Source of the DNA: Ricordea florida
Taxonomy: Eukaryota; Cnidaria; Anthozoa; Corallimorpharia; Ricordeidae
DNA: 64,000 nucleotides
Direction: 5' to 3'
NCBI GenBank assembly: GCA_949710005.1
Contig: OX453276.1
Coordinates: forward strand, 22,954,349 to 23,018,348
The notes below the pieces were generated by a model. The model made no database searches and had not been told where the DNA came from. It was given only the letters and a program-made list of their open reading frames with translations. Of this stretch, positions 11,601 to 24,298 are shown piece after piece (position 1 is the first letter of the stretch; the number at the start of each line of letters is the position of its first letter). The position numbers and the translations under genes are program-made.

Positions 11601-14600
11601 TTCATCAAATCAGTCCTCATTACACAGATTAGTGATGCAAATGCAATTTTCGCCATCTTGTAGCAATTAAAATGTAATTTAAAATCCATTTTATGTCGTA
11701 ATGATAGTCATTTATAATACAAGATTGAATACCAAGAGATGTTTGCAAGAAAGCTCAGCCTTACAGATTTTTGTCAAAACACCATATAAGAGATTGTATG
11801 GGCAGAAAAGCCGTCATCTAGGATCGTTGGTTATCGATTTATTTTAAATGTTCTATCTATATGTGATAGTAGGGTATAGACTCAGGTTTAGATAACGAGT
11901 ACGATTTTAATTGCAATGATTAGATTTTTCATGCGATTTAAGAAAAGAATTTTTGAGTTACTACGCATGCGCACTTCGACCAATTGCCTAAATCCTTTAA
12001 AATCAAAGTTATTCTATAATACTTCGGCCTGCCGAATCTTTGCAATTCTGAAACTTTGAAGATTTGTAGTATAACGACAGGGCAATATCTACGTAAGAAA
12101 TCAAATTGATAGTAATTTGATATCGGAATTTATTTTGGCTGTCAAGATATTTGCTTAAGGCAGCTAATTCTATAGCATACTGCTCAGACACTACTCAAGT
12201 TCATCAAATCAGTCCTCATTACACAGATTAGTGATGCAAATGCAATTTTCGCCATCTTGTAGCAATTAAAATGTAATTTAAAATCCATTTTATGTCGTAA
12301 TGATAGTCATTTATAATACAAGATTGAATACCAAGAGATGGTTGCAAGAAAGCTCAGCCTTACAGATTTTTGTCAAAACACCATATAAGAGATTGTATGG
12401 GCAGAAAAGCCGTCATCTAGGTTCGTACGTTATCGATTTATTTTAAATGTTCTATCTATATGTGATAGTAGGGTATAGACTCAGGTTTAGATAACGAGTA
12501 CGATTTTAATTGCAATGATTAGATTTTTCATGCGATTTAAGAAAAGAACTTTCAGTTACTACGCATGCGCACTTTGACCAATTGCCTAAATCCTTTAAAA
12601 TGAAGGTTATTCTATGATACCTCGGCCTGCCGAATCTTTCCATTATTGAATCTTTGAAGCTTTGTAGCATTACGACAGGGCAATATCTACGTAAGAAATC
12701 AAATTGATAGTAATTTGCAATCGGAATTTATTTTGGCTGTCAAGATATTTTCTTAAGGCAGCTAATTCTATAGCATACTGCTCAGACAGTACTCAAGTTC
12801 ATTAAATCAGTCCTCATTACACAGATTAGTGATGCACTTGCAATTTTCACCATCTTGTAGCAATTAAAATGTAATTTAAAATTTATTTTATGTCGTAATG
12901 ATAGTCATTTATAATACAAGATAGAATACGAAGAGATGGTTGCCAGGAAGCTCAGCCTTACAGATTTTTGTCAAAACACCATATAAGAGATTGTATGGGC
13001 AGAAGGGCCGTCATCTAGGATCGTAGGTTATCGATTCATTTTGAATGTTCTATCTATATGTAATAGTAGGGTTTAGATCTTAGGTTAAGATAACAAGTAC
13101 GATTTTAATTGCAGTAATTAGATTTCCATGCGATTTAAGGTAAGAACTTTTAGTTACTACGCATGCGCACTTCGACCAATTGCCTAAATTCTTTAAAATC
13201 AAAGTTATTCTATTATACCTTGGCCTGCCGAATCTTTGCAATTCTGAAACTTTGAAGATTTGTAGTATTACGACAGGGCAATATCTACGTAAGAAATATA
13301 ATTAATAATAGTAGTTCGCAATCGTCTTCTATTTTGGCTGCCAAGATATTTGCTTAAGGCAGCTAATTCTATAGCATACTTCCCAGACAGTAGTCAAGTT
13401 AATTAAATTAGTGCTCATTACACAGATTAGTGATGCACATTCAATTTTCACCATCTTGTAGCAATTAAACTGTAATTTAAAATCCATTTTATGTGGCAAT
13501 GATAGTCATTTATAATACAAGATAGAATACCAAGAGATGGTTGCAAGCAAGCTCAGCCTTGCAGATTTTTGTCAAAACACCATATAAGAGATTGTATGGG
13601 CAGAAGGGCCGTCATCTAGGATCGTAGGTTATCGATTCATTTTGAATGTTCTATCTATATGTAATAGTAGGGTATAGATCTTAGGTTAAGATAACAAGTA
13701 CGATTTTAATTGCAGTAATTAGATTTCCATGCGATTTAAGGTAAGAACTTTTAGTTACTACGCATGCGCACTTCGACCAATTGCCTAAATCCTTTAAAAT
13801 CAAAGTTATTCTATTATACCTTGGCCTGCCGAATCTTTGCAATTCTGAAACTTTGAAGATTTGTAGTATTACGACAGGGCAATATCTACGTAAGAAATCA
13901 ACTTGATAGTAATTCGCAATAGTCTTGTATTTTGCCTGTCAAGATATATGATAAGGGCAGCCAATTCTATAGCATACTGCTCAGACAGTACTTAAGTTCA
14001 TCAAATCAGTCCTTATTACACAGATTAGTGATGCACTTGCAATTTTCACCATCTTGTAGCAATTAAAATGTAATTTAAAATCCATTTTATGTCGTAATGA
14101 TAGTCATTTATAATACAAGATAGAATACCAAGAGATGGTTGCAAGGAAGGTCAGCCTTACAGATTTTTGTCAAAACACCATATAAGAGATTGTATGGGCA
14201 AAAGGGCCGTCATCTAGGATCGTAGGTTATTGATTCAGTTTGAATGTTTTATCTATATGTAATAGTAGGGTATAGATCTTAAGTTTAGATAACGAGTACG
14301 ATTTTAATTGCAATGATTAGATTTCCATGCGATTTAAGGAAAGAACTTTTAGTTACTAGGCATGCGCACTTCGACAAATTGCCTAAATCCTTTAAAATCA
14401 AAGTTATTCTATGATACCTCGGTCTGCCGAATCTTTGCAATTCTGAAACTTTGAATATTTTTAGTATTACGACAGCGCAAAATCTACGTAAGAAATCAAA
14501 TTGATAGTAATTCGCAATCGTCTTGTATTTTGGCTGTCAAGATATTTGCTTAAGGCAGCTAATTCTATAGCATACTGCTCAGACAGTACTCAAGTTCATC

Positions 14601-16369
14601 AAATCAGTCCTTATTACACAGATTAGTGATGCACATGCAATTTTGACCATCTTGTAGCAATTAATTTGTAATTTAAAATCCATTTTATGTCGTAATGATA
14701 GTCATTTATAATACAAGATAGAATACCAAGAGACGGTTGCAAGGAAGCTCAGCCTTACAGATTGTTGTCAAAACACCATATAAGAGATTGTATGGGCAGA
14801 AGGGCCGTCATCTAGGATCGTAGGTTATCAATTTATTTTGAATGATCTATCTATATGTAATAGTAGGGTATAGACTTAGGTTTAGATAAGGAGTAGGATT
14901 TTAATTGCAATGATTAGATTTCCATGCGATTTAAGGAAAGAACTTTTAGTTACTACGGATGCGAACTTCGACCAATTGCCTAATTCCTTTAAAATCAAAG
15001 TTATTCTATTATACCTTGGCCTGCCGAATCTTTGCAATTCTGAAACTTTGAAGATTTCTAGTATTACGACAGGGCAATATCTACGTAAGAAATCAACTTG
15101 ATAGTAATTCGCAATAGTCTTTATTTTGCCTGTCAAGATATATGCTCAAGGCAGCTAATTCTATAGCCTACTGCTCAGACAGTACTTAAGTTCATCAAAT
15201 CAGTCCTCAATACACAGATTAGTGATGCACATGCAATTCTCACCATCTTGTAGCAATTAAAATGTAATTTAAAATCCATTTTATGTCGTAATGATAGTCA
15301 TTTATAATAAAAGATAGAATACCAAGAGATGGATGCAAGGAAGGTCAGCCTTACAGATTTTTGTCAAAACACCATATAAGAGATTGTATGGGCAGAAGGG
15401 CCGTCATCTAGGATCGTAGGTTATCGATTCATTTTGAATGTTCTATCTATATGTAATAGTAGGGTATAGATCTTAGGTTAAGATAACAAGTACGATTTTA
15501 ATTGCAGTAATTAGATTTCCATGCGATTTAAGGTAAGAACTTTTAGTTACTACGCATGCGCACTTCGACCAATTGCCTAAATCCTTTAAAATCAAAGTTA
15601 TTCTATTATACCTTGGCCTGCCGAATCTTTGCAATTCTGAAACTTTGAAGATTTGTAGTATTACGACAGGGCAATATCTACGTAAGAAATCAACTTGATA
15701 GTAATTCGCAATAGTCTTTATTTTGCCTGTCAAGATATATGCTCAAGGCAGCTAATTCTATAGCCTACTGCTCAGACAGTACTTAAGTTCATCAAATCAG
15801 TCCTCATTACACAGATTAGTGATGCACATGCAATTCTCACCATCTTGTAGCAATTAAAATGTAATTTAAAATCCATTTTATGTCGTAATGATAGTCATTT
15901 ATAATAAAAGATAGAATACCAAGAGATGGATGCAAGGAAGGTCAGCCTTACAGATTTTTGTCAAAAAACCATATAAGAGATTGTATGGGCAGAAGGGCCG
16001 TCATCTAGGATCGTAGGTTATCGATTCATTTTAAATGTTCTATCTATATGTAATAGTAGGGTATAGACTCAGGTTTAGATAACAAGTACGATTTTAATTG
16101 CAATGATTAGATTTCCATGCGATTTAAGGAAAGAACTTTTAGTTACTACGCATGCGCACCTCGACCAATTGCTTACATCATTTAAAATCAAAGTTATTCT
16201 ATGATACCTCGGCCTGCCGAATCTTTGCAATTGTGAAACTTTAAAGATTTGTAGTATTACGACAGGGCAATATCTACGTATGAAGTCAAATTGATAGTGA
16301 TTCGCAATCGTATTGTATTTTGGCTGTCAAGATATTTGCTTAAGGCAGCTAATTCTATAGCATACTGCT
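8695..16369. repeat. 597-bp satellite array, block B
   Basis: The same satellite resumes at the phase where the LINE interrupted it and runs for about 12.9 monomers. Several variant classes alternate: a TATCGGAATTTATTTTGG class near 11520 and 12120, a TAGATCTTAGGTTAAG class near 13070, 13680 and 15470, and an AGGAGTAGGATTTTAATTG class near 14890. The block ends abruptly after CATACTGCT at 16369, where unrelated sequence begins. Confidence 0.95.
11222..12415. repeat. Recently duplicated adjacent monomers
   Basis: Two neighbouring monomers, starting near 11222 and 11815, are almost identical over their central and right portions. They share the rare variants TTTGATATCGGAATTT, CAGACACTACTC and GATGCAAATGCAATTTTCG. 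This points to a local one-monomer duplication more recent than the divergence seen elsewhere in the array. The same variant class recurs in block C near 25600-25800. Confidence 0.7.
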
Positions 16370-17360
16370 ATATAGCGCTGGGAAAACAATCCCGTGGGCA
16401 AAGTTCAATGTTCCTGACGAATTGAAACTGATGACGATGGTGGTCAAGCCCTCCACCAGCAACGCAATTACGGGGTTTGTTCCAGTAAGACCTAGACAAA
16501 CAGGTTGCCAATCCCCTGAAACAGATGCAGACAGTTCTCTCAGTGCAGATGAGTCAAGCGATACCATGTCTACTACTAACATCTCTCGATTATTTACGTG
16601 TCCAGGAGAAGGATGCGTCAAGACATTTATGCGGCATTCATCGCTCGTAAAACAGTTAGACTTTGGGAAGCACAAGCGAGCACTAGAGCACGAAACACTC
16701 TCTGACAAGGCCATGATAGAATATGCGTGTAAACTCGACTGTGGCACAAGCAAAGTTCCATCTTTAACGGAGGGTAGTAAGGCGTCGCTACCAACGGGTA
16801 TGCTCACGATGGGATGGGCACTGAAATCAACCCAGTCACGTCGCACGAAATTTACTGACAAACAAAAGCAGTATCTAAATGCCAAGTTTCAAATCGGAGA
16901 AACAACCGGGAAGAAGGCCGATCCAACTGACGTTTCCAAAGCCATGAGGACTGCGAAAGATAGCAATGGGGAGAGACTTTTTGGATATGGTGATTTTCTC
17001 ACCAGCCAGCAAATTAGTGGTTATTTCTCACGTCTTGCTGCTAAACGAAGAGTCGAGGTAGATCAGCCTAGTAGCGAGGACGAGACTCCAGAAAACGACC
17101 TTCGCAGTGTGCTAAGGGGTAAGGTTTTGTCTAAACTGAGCATCCAGCATTCGCATCGGATCATTTATGACACCTTCAATATCTGTGAGTTAGTGTTGAA
17201 CTCCAAGCTTAGTTCCTTTTCAGTGCAAATGTTACGGAGTATCTGTGAAGCATTCGGACTGGACGTGTTAAATATTACAGTCAGAAGGAAACAACCATTT
17301 GTGGACTTGCTCTCAAACCTTGTGCAGGGCTGTAGCTGTAATGCCAGCGAGCGCTCATAA
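16370..17360 (+). CDS. 5'-truncated gene fragment: degenerate C2H2 finger plus homeodomain-like region
   Basis: The reading frame is open from the satellite junction to the stop at 17358-17360, with no convincing initiator; the first in-frame ATG is at 16431. It therefore looks like a terminal exon or a fragment that lost its 5' part. Numbering from the in-frame TTG at 16422, a C2H2-like finger has Cys60 and Cys65, but the first expected His is Gln78 and only His84 remains, so one zinc ligand is missing. Residues 140-210 resemble a homeodomain with a long insertion: a basic RRTKF start, a TDKQKQYL helix and a final helix QQISGYFSRLAAKRR, like a recognition helix. I recall similar zinc-finger proteins as multicopy in coral genomes. 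Function is unknown; DNA binding is inferred. It may be a dead copy even though the frame is clean. Confidence 0.5.
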
Positions 17361-20157
17361 TGCAGGATTCGAGAGGCTCAACTTAGCAGGATTTAAACCA
17401 AGCCAATGCAACCTTGTAGTAAATGTAAAAGTTAATTGCGCATGAGTTGTTTTATGTTAATCTTTGAACTACTATCATACTTCTCTAAGGAAGGGAGCTA
17501 GTAAGCCGGCGTTTGTCAAAGACTTTGTTCCTTGAAGTATTTAAATTCAAGTGGTTTTATTCGTTGGTACGCAAATATGTTACAGCTAAGAAATAACTGA
17601 GTCATCGTCAAACCGTATGCTAAATGAAAAGGATAGTTTTTCTAACAACAGAATGTGTTACTTGTAATCATCGCACAAAGAAGGTAATGGGGAAACTTGG
17701 GTTTCAACCTTGATTTTCTCATCCCATCTGATTGGTCCGTAATTCCACTGATTGACGCACACAATATGCAAATAGAGCTCCCTAACAGCAGTGTTCATCT
17801 GAGCCTAGCTGTTAAAAACTACAATAATAATTAAATACAAATCACATAATATCAAGTTCAAATAGCCTGGATATCTAGAGAATTCATTATAATTCAAAAT
17901 AGAATTCACATACTGAGTGGAATCGATCATTTCTTACACCACCGAGGGAAACCCATAACTAAACAAAATACGAAAAATACTGAGATTCAAAAACGAAAAT
18001 GCTTTGTAAAATCTCCTTGATGCAGGAACTTTGATTTTACCTTTCCTTTAACTAAACTAGAAATGAAACCGAGCTCTAGTGACGGTCTTGAGTCACGCAA
18101 TCCACGAGTCACGTGTATTATGTTACGCGTTACTTCTGCCATTTTCAATTCTCTCTCACAGAGCAATTTCATTTTCCCCCAGAAAAATAATCATAGAAAT
18201 TGAAATGATACTTCTTTCTTAATTTCCTCTCTAAATTTCATTTCATTTGTGGTAAAGGTAGTGGTGTAAATTATTTCTTCAATGTAGCCAGTCATTTCCG
18301 TAGAGAAAAAGCATGATTTTTTAAAGAAATTTCCCAACATCACCAATTCTTTCATTATCGATAAAAATGAAGAGGTAAAAAGGGGAAATCTTGTAGAACA
18401 AGCTGGTATCAAGTACATTTATTTTGGCGTCCTAGTTCAGGCAAGCTATTGGCTACAAAATGGCTAATTTTCGTGCTAAATTTTATTGGTTTTGGTACTG
18501 AAATCAATTATTCTCAATTTCTCCCGATAGGACAAATTATTTGACAAATGAAAGACATTATAAAGAATAACTAAATGTGGACTACTAACAGCCAAAGTTT
18601 GAGCGATTTTAAGATTGCACGTTTTTGCCACTAATTTCTGATTTTGCCTGATTCTTGGAGACATTCACTCTTAAAATTTGGAAACGCCAGGAAATAGTAG
18701 GAACGTTTCCCGGAAAGTTTCCAGAAAGTCAGAGAAATGTAGAATTTCCAAAATGAGAACCATTCACCCGAAAGTTCATGCACTTCCGGAAGCAGAGTTC
18801 AGTGGAAAGAAAATTTTCGAAAATTTGGGAATTGAAAATTCGCTTGGTAAGTGGTTGCACGCTTTTTTGGAAATTTCAGAAAATTGGTTCAGTCAACCAG
18901 AGAATGCTACTGGGAGTTGCCGGAAATTCTAGCCGGAAGTTTTGGTTGAATAGAAAGCGCGCATCGTTAGTTGGGCTATTTCTTAAATTTTGACTAGTCA
19001 TTTCCAGGAGTAGAAGGGTTAATGTACATGCGGAGAAACATAGTTTCCTCAGTCATTGAAGCAATAATGATAGGCTACATTCTCTCTTCTTCAACATCAA
19101 AGGATGTTTTCTTCGGGAAGAAATGAAAGAGCAGGAAGAGGAGTTTCACATATTTTGTTCTTGGTCGAATGTTATGTACGAACTATGAAAAAACCTAAAA
19201 TATGATAGCCCATATAGTTTAGGTCATGTGATGTTGTGGCCATTGGTTGCTTGCTTTTTTAAAGCTCTCCTTTTGCGTTCGTCTAAGATATATTACATTA
19301 TTACATAGTATCACAAAGAAACCTTTTCAGATGCATTTCCCCAGTCAAGGAAAATGACTGAACTAGATACTGCGGCAACTATGCCATCTTCAATTTCTGT
19401 GAAACACGTAATGGGTGGAAAGACGAGCTACAATCAAAGTACATTGGCGAGAATGATTCTCACGCCTCAGGTAGGAAAAATTGGTTTCCAAGAGTCATTG
19501 TGTACTGTTACACTGCCTGGGTTCGAGCGAACAAAAAAACAGCGTAAGATGAGGCATGAAATACAGCTATGAATATTTCTTGATTCCACTCTTATTTTTT
19601 AAGGGGAAAACATAGAACAACATTAAAACGTGCTAAAAGAAGAAAAAGGCAAAGTTGTGTTCTATTGCGGTGTTATTACCGTGTACGGAAACTATGTTAT
19701 AATAAAAGATAAATCGCATAGAGATCAAAGGCTTTCGAACTGCGATCCTGTTACGTTAAAACTCAACTTAGTCAACTGCGCATCCTACAATGTACGAGTT
19801 CATCAACAACAAAAAGTAGTACTTATTTGTCCAATTTATCAGTCCTCTCAGATGGCTGATGATACTAAACAGTATAAAGCCATAATGCCTATGAAGTTAT
19901 GAAATGTAACACAACAAATGGACATGAGGAATCACTATTCTGCAAAACTTATCATGTACTATTACATTTGAAAGCTGCTCAAAGAAATGCCTCATTTTCA
20001 AATTTAAGAGACCGGATTCCACTTATGATTCTGAAGAATCTGATAGTGAAATACGTGGAACGAAACGGGAACTTTTCTAGTTGAGGCAAACAAACTGAAT
20101 CGACCCTAAGTGATGAGATACGAAAGGTACTTCAAAAAAAATCAACAGCTAGTTTCA
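17361..20157. other. Non-coding part of the island, no gene recognised
   Basis: Mixed AT-rich sequence. Short open frames exist near 17987-18664 (minus) and 18678-18990 and 19354-20084 (plus), but none shows a recognisable domain or persists in frame. The stretch near 18670-18960 is rich in GGAAA/TTTCC motifs, which resembles old repeat sequence. I see no RNA gene. Confidence 0.5.
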
Positions 20158-22160
20158 TGGCTTTGCAAAAGCTTGCCCTTTACAATATGCTAGCATGAAG
20201 ATCTGTTTAAATTCTTCATAGGTACTCATGTGTTCTGTTGGAAAAGTGATTTCCATCCCACACGCTCCAACATATGGAAAGCATATTGTGTGATTAGGAA
20301 TTTGGATCTTACATTCATGATCGAAGTTGACCTTTATCTTTACTTTCTGGCCATTCATTTCCCTGTGTCGTTGACCAGTCAGCCATCCCATTACTCCTGA
20401 CGCAGTAAGGTCGGGTGAGTGAAAAATTTCCTCTGAAGAAGGTTCTCCCTTGTCCTGGGTCTGGCTATCGTCATCATAATTCCAGGCGACCGGTGCAGAG
20501 TAACCTGTGATGTTGTCGTCCTCTAAGCTGAGTAGGAAATCTTGAAAGTGGTCGACAATTTTCTCTTCCACGATCCTTCTCGACGAACCTTCGGAGAGTA
20601 TTGCGGATGAAGCACTCCAGTTAGATAGTTTGCATCAACATCATCGATAAGACCCTTCACAAACAATGGTTTCCAGGCTGCTGGAGAATGGGAAGGGATA
20701 CTTGAAAGCCCATAAAGACTCAATCCATCCTTGAACTCTTTCAGACAAAGCACTCTTCTGTTCCAAATGGTAACCAGCACTGACCCAAAGATGTCGTCAA
20801 TATTTTCTTCGCTGATGACACCTGTGTAGCCATGTTCTATGATGTAGTCATGGTGTTTAGTAACATCTTCTTTGATGCTGTCAAACATTTGTCTTTCTCT
20901 AGATGTGAGGTGTTTGTCTAGAGAAAGATCTCGTACTTCCATGTCCAAATTTATCAATGTGTCAAATACTTCAGGGGCAAGAAAGTTGGGAGGTGGCCCA
21001 TTTTGGGCCAAGCTTGTGGCGACTATTTCACCCGCTGTTCTGAAGGTTTCATTTCGAACATAGAGAGTGGAATCGACTGGGGCCCCTCCAGGAAACAGGC
21101 TTTCACCTATCTGTGAGATAGTGTCTGCAAAGAATTCTCTCGCTAACGCACCGTTGTCAATTCCTTCCTCTCCGAGGTACCTTATTCTTACCAAATTCTC
21201 AGGAGACTTCTTTTTTCTTTCCCGTTGCCACAATGAAATTACTCGCTGGATTGGTACTCCCCTTCTCACCACAAGAAAAAACTGCTCTGTCGTAACGACA
21301 TGTTGCTCAAGATCTTAGATCACTGATGCGTGGTCACTGAAAGTTACTAGTTTGTCCAAAGTCGCTTCTCCTGAATATTTTTAGGTGTTAACTTGCAAGA
21401 CGCCACCCAGATCATTATCAAGACTAGCTTGAAGTGCTTGAGCAATTTGGAAGTCATCTTCTATTTGATGTTTACCTGGGTTCATATCCTTGCTGTCCAT
21501 GTTCACATCAACGTTATCCCCATCTTTTTTTATCAGGTGGGTTCCATACACAAGGAAAGTCACAGCTCATGTTCCACAACTGATCTTCAGGCAGTTCTTC
21601 GTCTCCAGTGACAACGCCTTCTGACAATTTGAAGTCAGTTAGAGTGCAGAGAAACAAAGTGATTCGTTTGAAATCCTTGCCAAGCTCTTCTTGATAGCGC
21701 TCTAAAGTAAAAAACTCCTTATTCGAACCAGGCAAGAACAGAGCTTCCTTGAAATCTTCTAAAAGGAGAACATAATCCTCACCTTCATCATACCAATTAC
21801 TAAATACGCTTTCCACTTCTCTGGATCTTTTTTCTTCACTTTTAATGCCATTCGTTTTCCGTGTTTTCTTCTCAGGCAGTCGTTACTCTCGTTCCACTGA
21901 ACCAGTCCAATGAATATTAAAACTTTCTTTTCTTCATTTGCTCCCGTCTTGTCATCCTTCTTTCCTTTTGAACCCCTATTCTTCTTAGACACTTTTTCCT
22001 TCCATTCTTTGCCTTTACTTCTCTGAAATTCAGCAAACGACTTAACACTGTGGTCTTTGGCAGGTGTCAGGTTTGAATCTTGGCTACTACTTGCCCCTGC
22101 TCTGTTAGAATGACCTGGACTTTGATTATCCCAAACACCTGAGTAGAAATTACAAAACAA
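20158..22160 (-). pseudogene. HECT-type E3 ubiquitin ligase relic with UIM, multiply frameshifted
   Basis: Read on the minus strand, the pieces line up as one protein broken over three frames. An N-terminal module (about 22160-21800) contains an IFIGLVQWNES-type segment. It shifts frame near 21797 into a segment ending FFTLERYQEELGKDFKRI (about 21810-21630). A second shift falls at a 7-T run (A-run on the coding strand) at 21525-21531, after which comes a ubiquitin-interacting motif, DDFQIAQALQASL, near 21400-21445. The HECT N-lobe follows (about 21300-20585), then a third shift near 20583 leads to the C-lobe with PNHTICFPYVGACG. A gap of about 100 bp between the UIM and HECT parts may be an intron. 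HECT proteins transfer ubiquitin through a C-lobe Cys. Repeated indels argue for a pseudogene, though assembly errors in homopolymers could explain some. Confidence 0.72.
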
Positions 22161-22199
22161 TTCAATTACATGTTGGCTGTAATCGAGGACAAAAATCAT

Positions 22200-22567
22200 T
22201 CAGGAAACTGAACGCGGACAGGAAAAACACCACTTGTTAACTATTTCTCCCTTCTGACTTCTACCACAGTCATTTTCCATCATTACTCTGCCTCTGCAAT
22301 GTTGATTTGGGAAGTGCACATTGGCAGAAAACTGTTTGTGACCCAAAAAACAACATTGGATATGGGGGAGGGGATGGTGTAATATGCTTGGTTGTTTGTT
22401 TACCAGTGAAAAGCGCTGGGAAGGATAATTTTCTTAACTGTTTTGTCCACGATTGTAGCTGTTTATCTAACCTGCTACACAAGAAGCCCCCATGTCCAGA
22501 AGTATCAAGCATGGATATTTCAATTTTCAGGTTAACATGTTTTTGCAACTTTCCCCCACAAAAGTGT
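22200..22567. other. Short non-coding stretch between HECT relic and SINE-like tail
   Basis: No domain-bearing frame or RNA gene is visible. Open frames here on either strand are broken or low in complexity. Confidence 0.4.
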
Positions 22568-22630
22568 TGTAAAGCGCTTTGAGCCTTGGGATAAGGCGCT
22601 TTATAACTCCTCGTTATTATTATTATTATT

Positions 22631-22665
<35 letters not shown>

Positions 22666-22690
22666 TATTATTATTATTATTATTATTATT
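22568..22690 (+). mobile_element. SINE-like 3' tail with ATT/ATC microsatellite
   Basis: TGTAAAGCGCTTTGAGC followed by AAGGCGCTTTATAA and then a long trinucleotide run (ATT, then ATC, then ATT, 22613-22690) matches the style of 3' ends shared by many marine-invertebrate SINEs and LINEs. No polymerase III box A or B was identified upstream, so it may be a 5'-truncated copy. The repeat run creates artificial open frames on both strands. Confidence 0.5.
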
Positions 22691-24298
22691 CTTTCCGACG
22701 ACACTTATTTATAGTTTTGGCTACGTACGCGTTCCTTTTTGTTCAGGCTAGTGAGCCAAAAATAAGATGGAAAAATCATATTCTTCCGTGTACAACAGAC
22801 GAAAGAACGGTAGGTGAATGAGGTGGTGTAAGCGTAGGAGAACAACCCCGCTTTCTCTATTACGTGTTATCTAAGTTAATCTGCCAACTGTTTCCTTGGT
22901 GTTATCTGCCATACAAATGCTGAAAAACTATGAATTTTCCATAACACTGTAGTAGTGCTTAATATTAAACCTACAGCTTAACGAGCAAACAATATCACTT
23001 CACACATTTGAAAAGTCGTTGCTTAAGCCCGCAAGAGTGTAAAAGTTGTTATCGGTTAACACTGGTAACACTCACTTTTAAAAGCCAGGGAGTGCATTCT
23101 CCGAGGATGGGAGGGGAACTCGCATATGGAAGAGGCGCGGGTGCTCCTCGTCTCGCTTAGGGGTGTAAATTTGCGGATTTTGGTCTCTCTGAGGGTGTTC
23201 TGGGCAAAACGCCATCATACTTAGCCAAGAAGGTCTCGTTTAGGGTAGCACACGAAAAAACATAAAATATATATTTAATATGCATATTTTTAATTCGTTT
23301 TATTTACTCGATTCATATAATCAAAGTTTTCTATGACATCAATACCTAAAGAAGACTTAACCATGGTTTTTTTTAGGGGTCCAAAAAGTTTGAGCCACGC
23401 CCAGATGGGTCTCCTTTTGGGGTCCAATGAAAAAATTTCCAGCAAGCATCCCCGCCCCTATCCCAATTGCGAGTGCCCCCCTTCCCCAACTCCATCAACC
23501 GAGATCAGGAAAAGGGAAACTCCTCTTATATGTCAAGTACAAGTGTTCGTGCACTTGACACGCTACACTGCCACACGGTACTTCCATTATGTTTGTGTTA
23601 TTAAGGTAAAAAAATACCAGTTTCGCATGACTGACATGTTTCATCATCTTAGTGTTTCAGGGCTCGAAGAAAAACCCGTCCTGGTAGATTTCCCCTCGGG
23701 CAAGTAAAGTTCTCTCCTCACTTGCCGCACGGGCAAGAGCCCGGGCAAGCCGTTCGCTTACTAAGTTTGAATTTGAAACGAAATGGGAAATTTTAGGCTA
23801 ACGGGTAATCAAGTGTTTATATGAAGCTTGATAAAAATTTATAGTGTTGTTTTGCCGATTGCGTGAAGCGCGCTCACCGCTCAGAAGTGGTTGCCTAGCA
23901 CGTGATCCAAATCTGCACCGATCACATTTCTTCCCAGGATTAAAAATAGCCGCGTTGGGCACGAAAACGCTGTGTTTGTTTCTTACAATTTTATGCGAGC
24001 ATTTTCCAGTTTCTCTGCGCAAAACTAAACTCAACATCGATATATAAAAGCTGTAGAAACTGTACTCGAAAAGCAGCCAGCATTTTTGATGAGTCTGAAA
24101 AGTTGGCAAGCAGGGAATTGCCCTGGGCAAGCAAAATTTGCGTTACCTAACTGGGATTCATTTGAGTGAAAAACAAAAGTTGATTCTGCGGTTTATGCAT
24201 TCATAAGCCGACAAAAACTTACCTCTTCCACACTGTACGCAGAAGTTCGCTTCTTCAGAGACAGGCTCCACAGCTTGCACAAAACATCAAATTGCCCA
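22691..24298. other. Non-coding right part of the island
   Basis: No gene is recognised. A stretch at about 23150-23260 repeats the idea CTCG(C/T)TTAGGG, with CTGAGGGTGTTCTGG between, and looks like part of an interspersed repeat. A GGGCAAG/CTTGCC-rich stretch lies at about 23690-23750. The island ends at 24298, where satellite resumes. Confidence 0.45.

Noticed and set aside
11410-12191. 60-residue minus-strand frames in two adjacent monomers
   Set aside because: Near-identical because the monomers were recently duplicated; not conserved in the other monomers.
19354-20084. Three short plus-strand frames as a possible gene
   Set aside because: No motif, no joined exon structure with clear splice sites and no recognisable family.
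20155-21272. Two separate HECT-related genes
   Set aside because: The two frames overlap by about 50 bp and carry consecutive parts of one HECT domain, so a frameshift in one gene explains them better.
22270-22821. Frames encoding long Ile/Met or Tyr/His runs
   Set aside because: Produced by the ATT/ATC microsatellite.
23333-23707. 124-residue plus-strand frame
   Set aside because: Composition matches surrounding repeat-like non-coding sequence; no domain seen.
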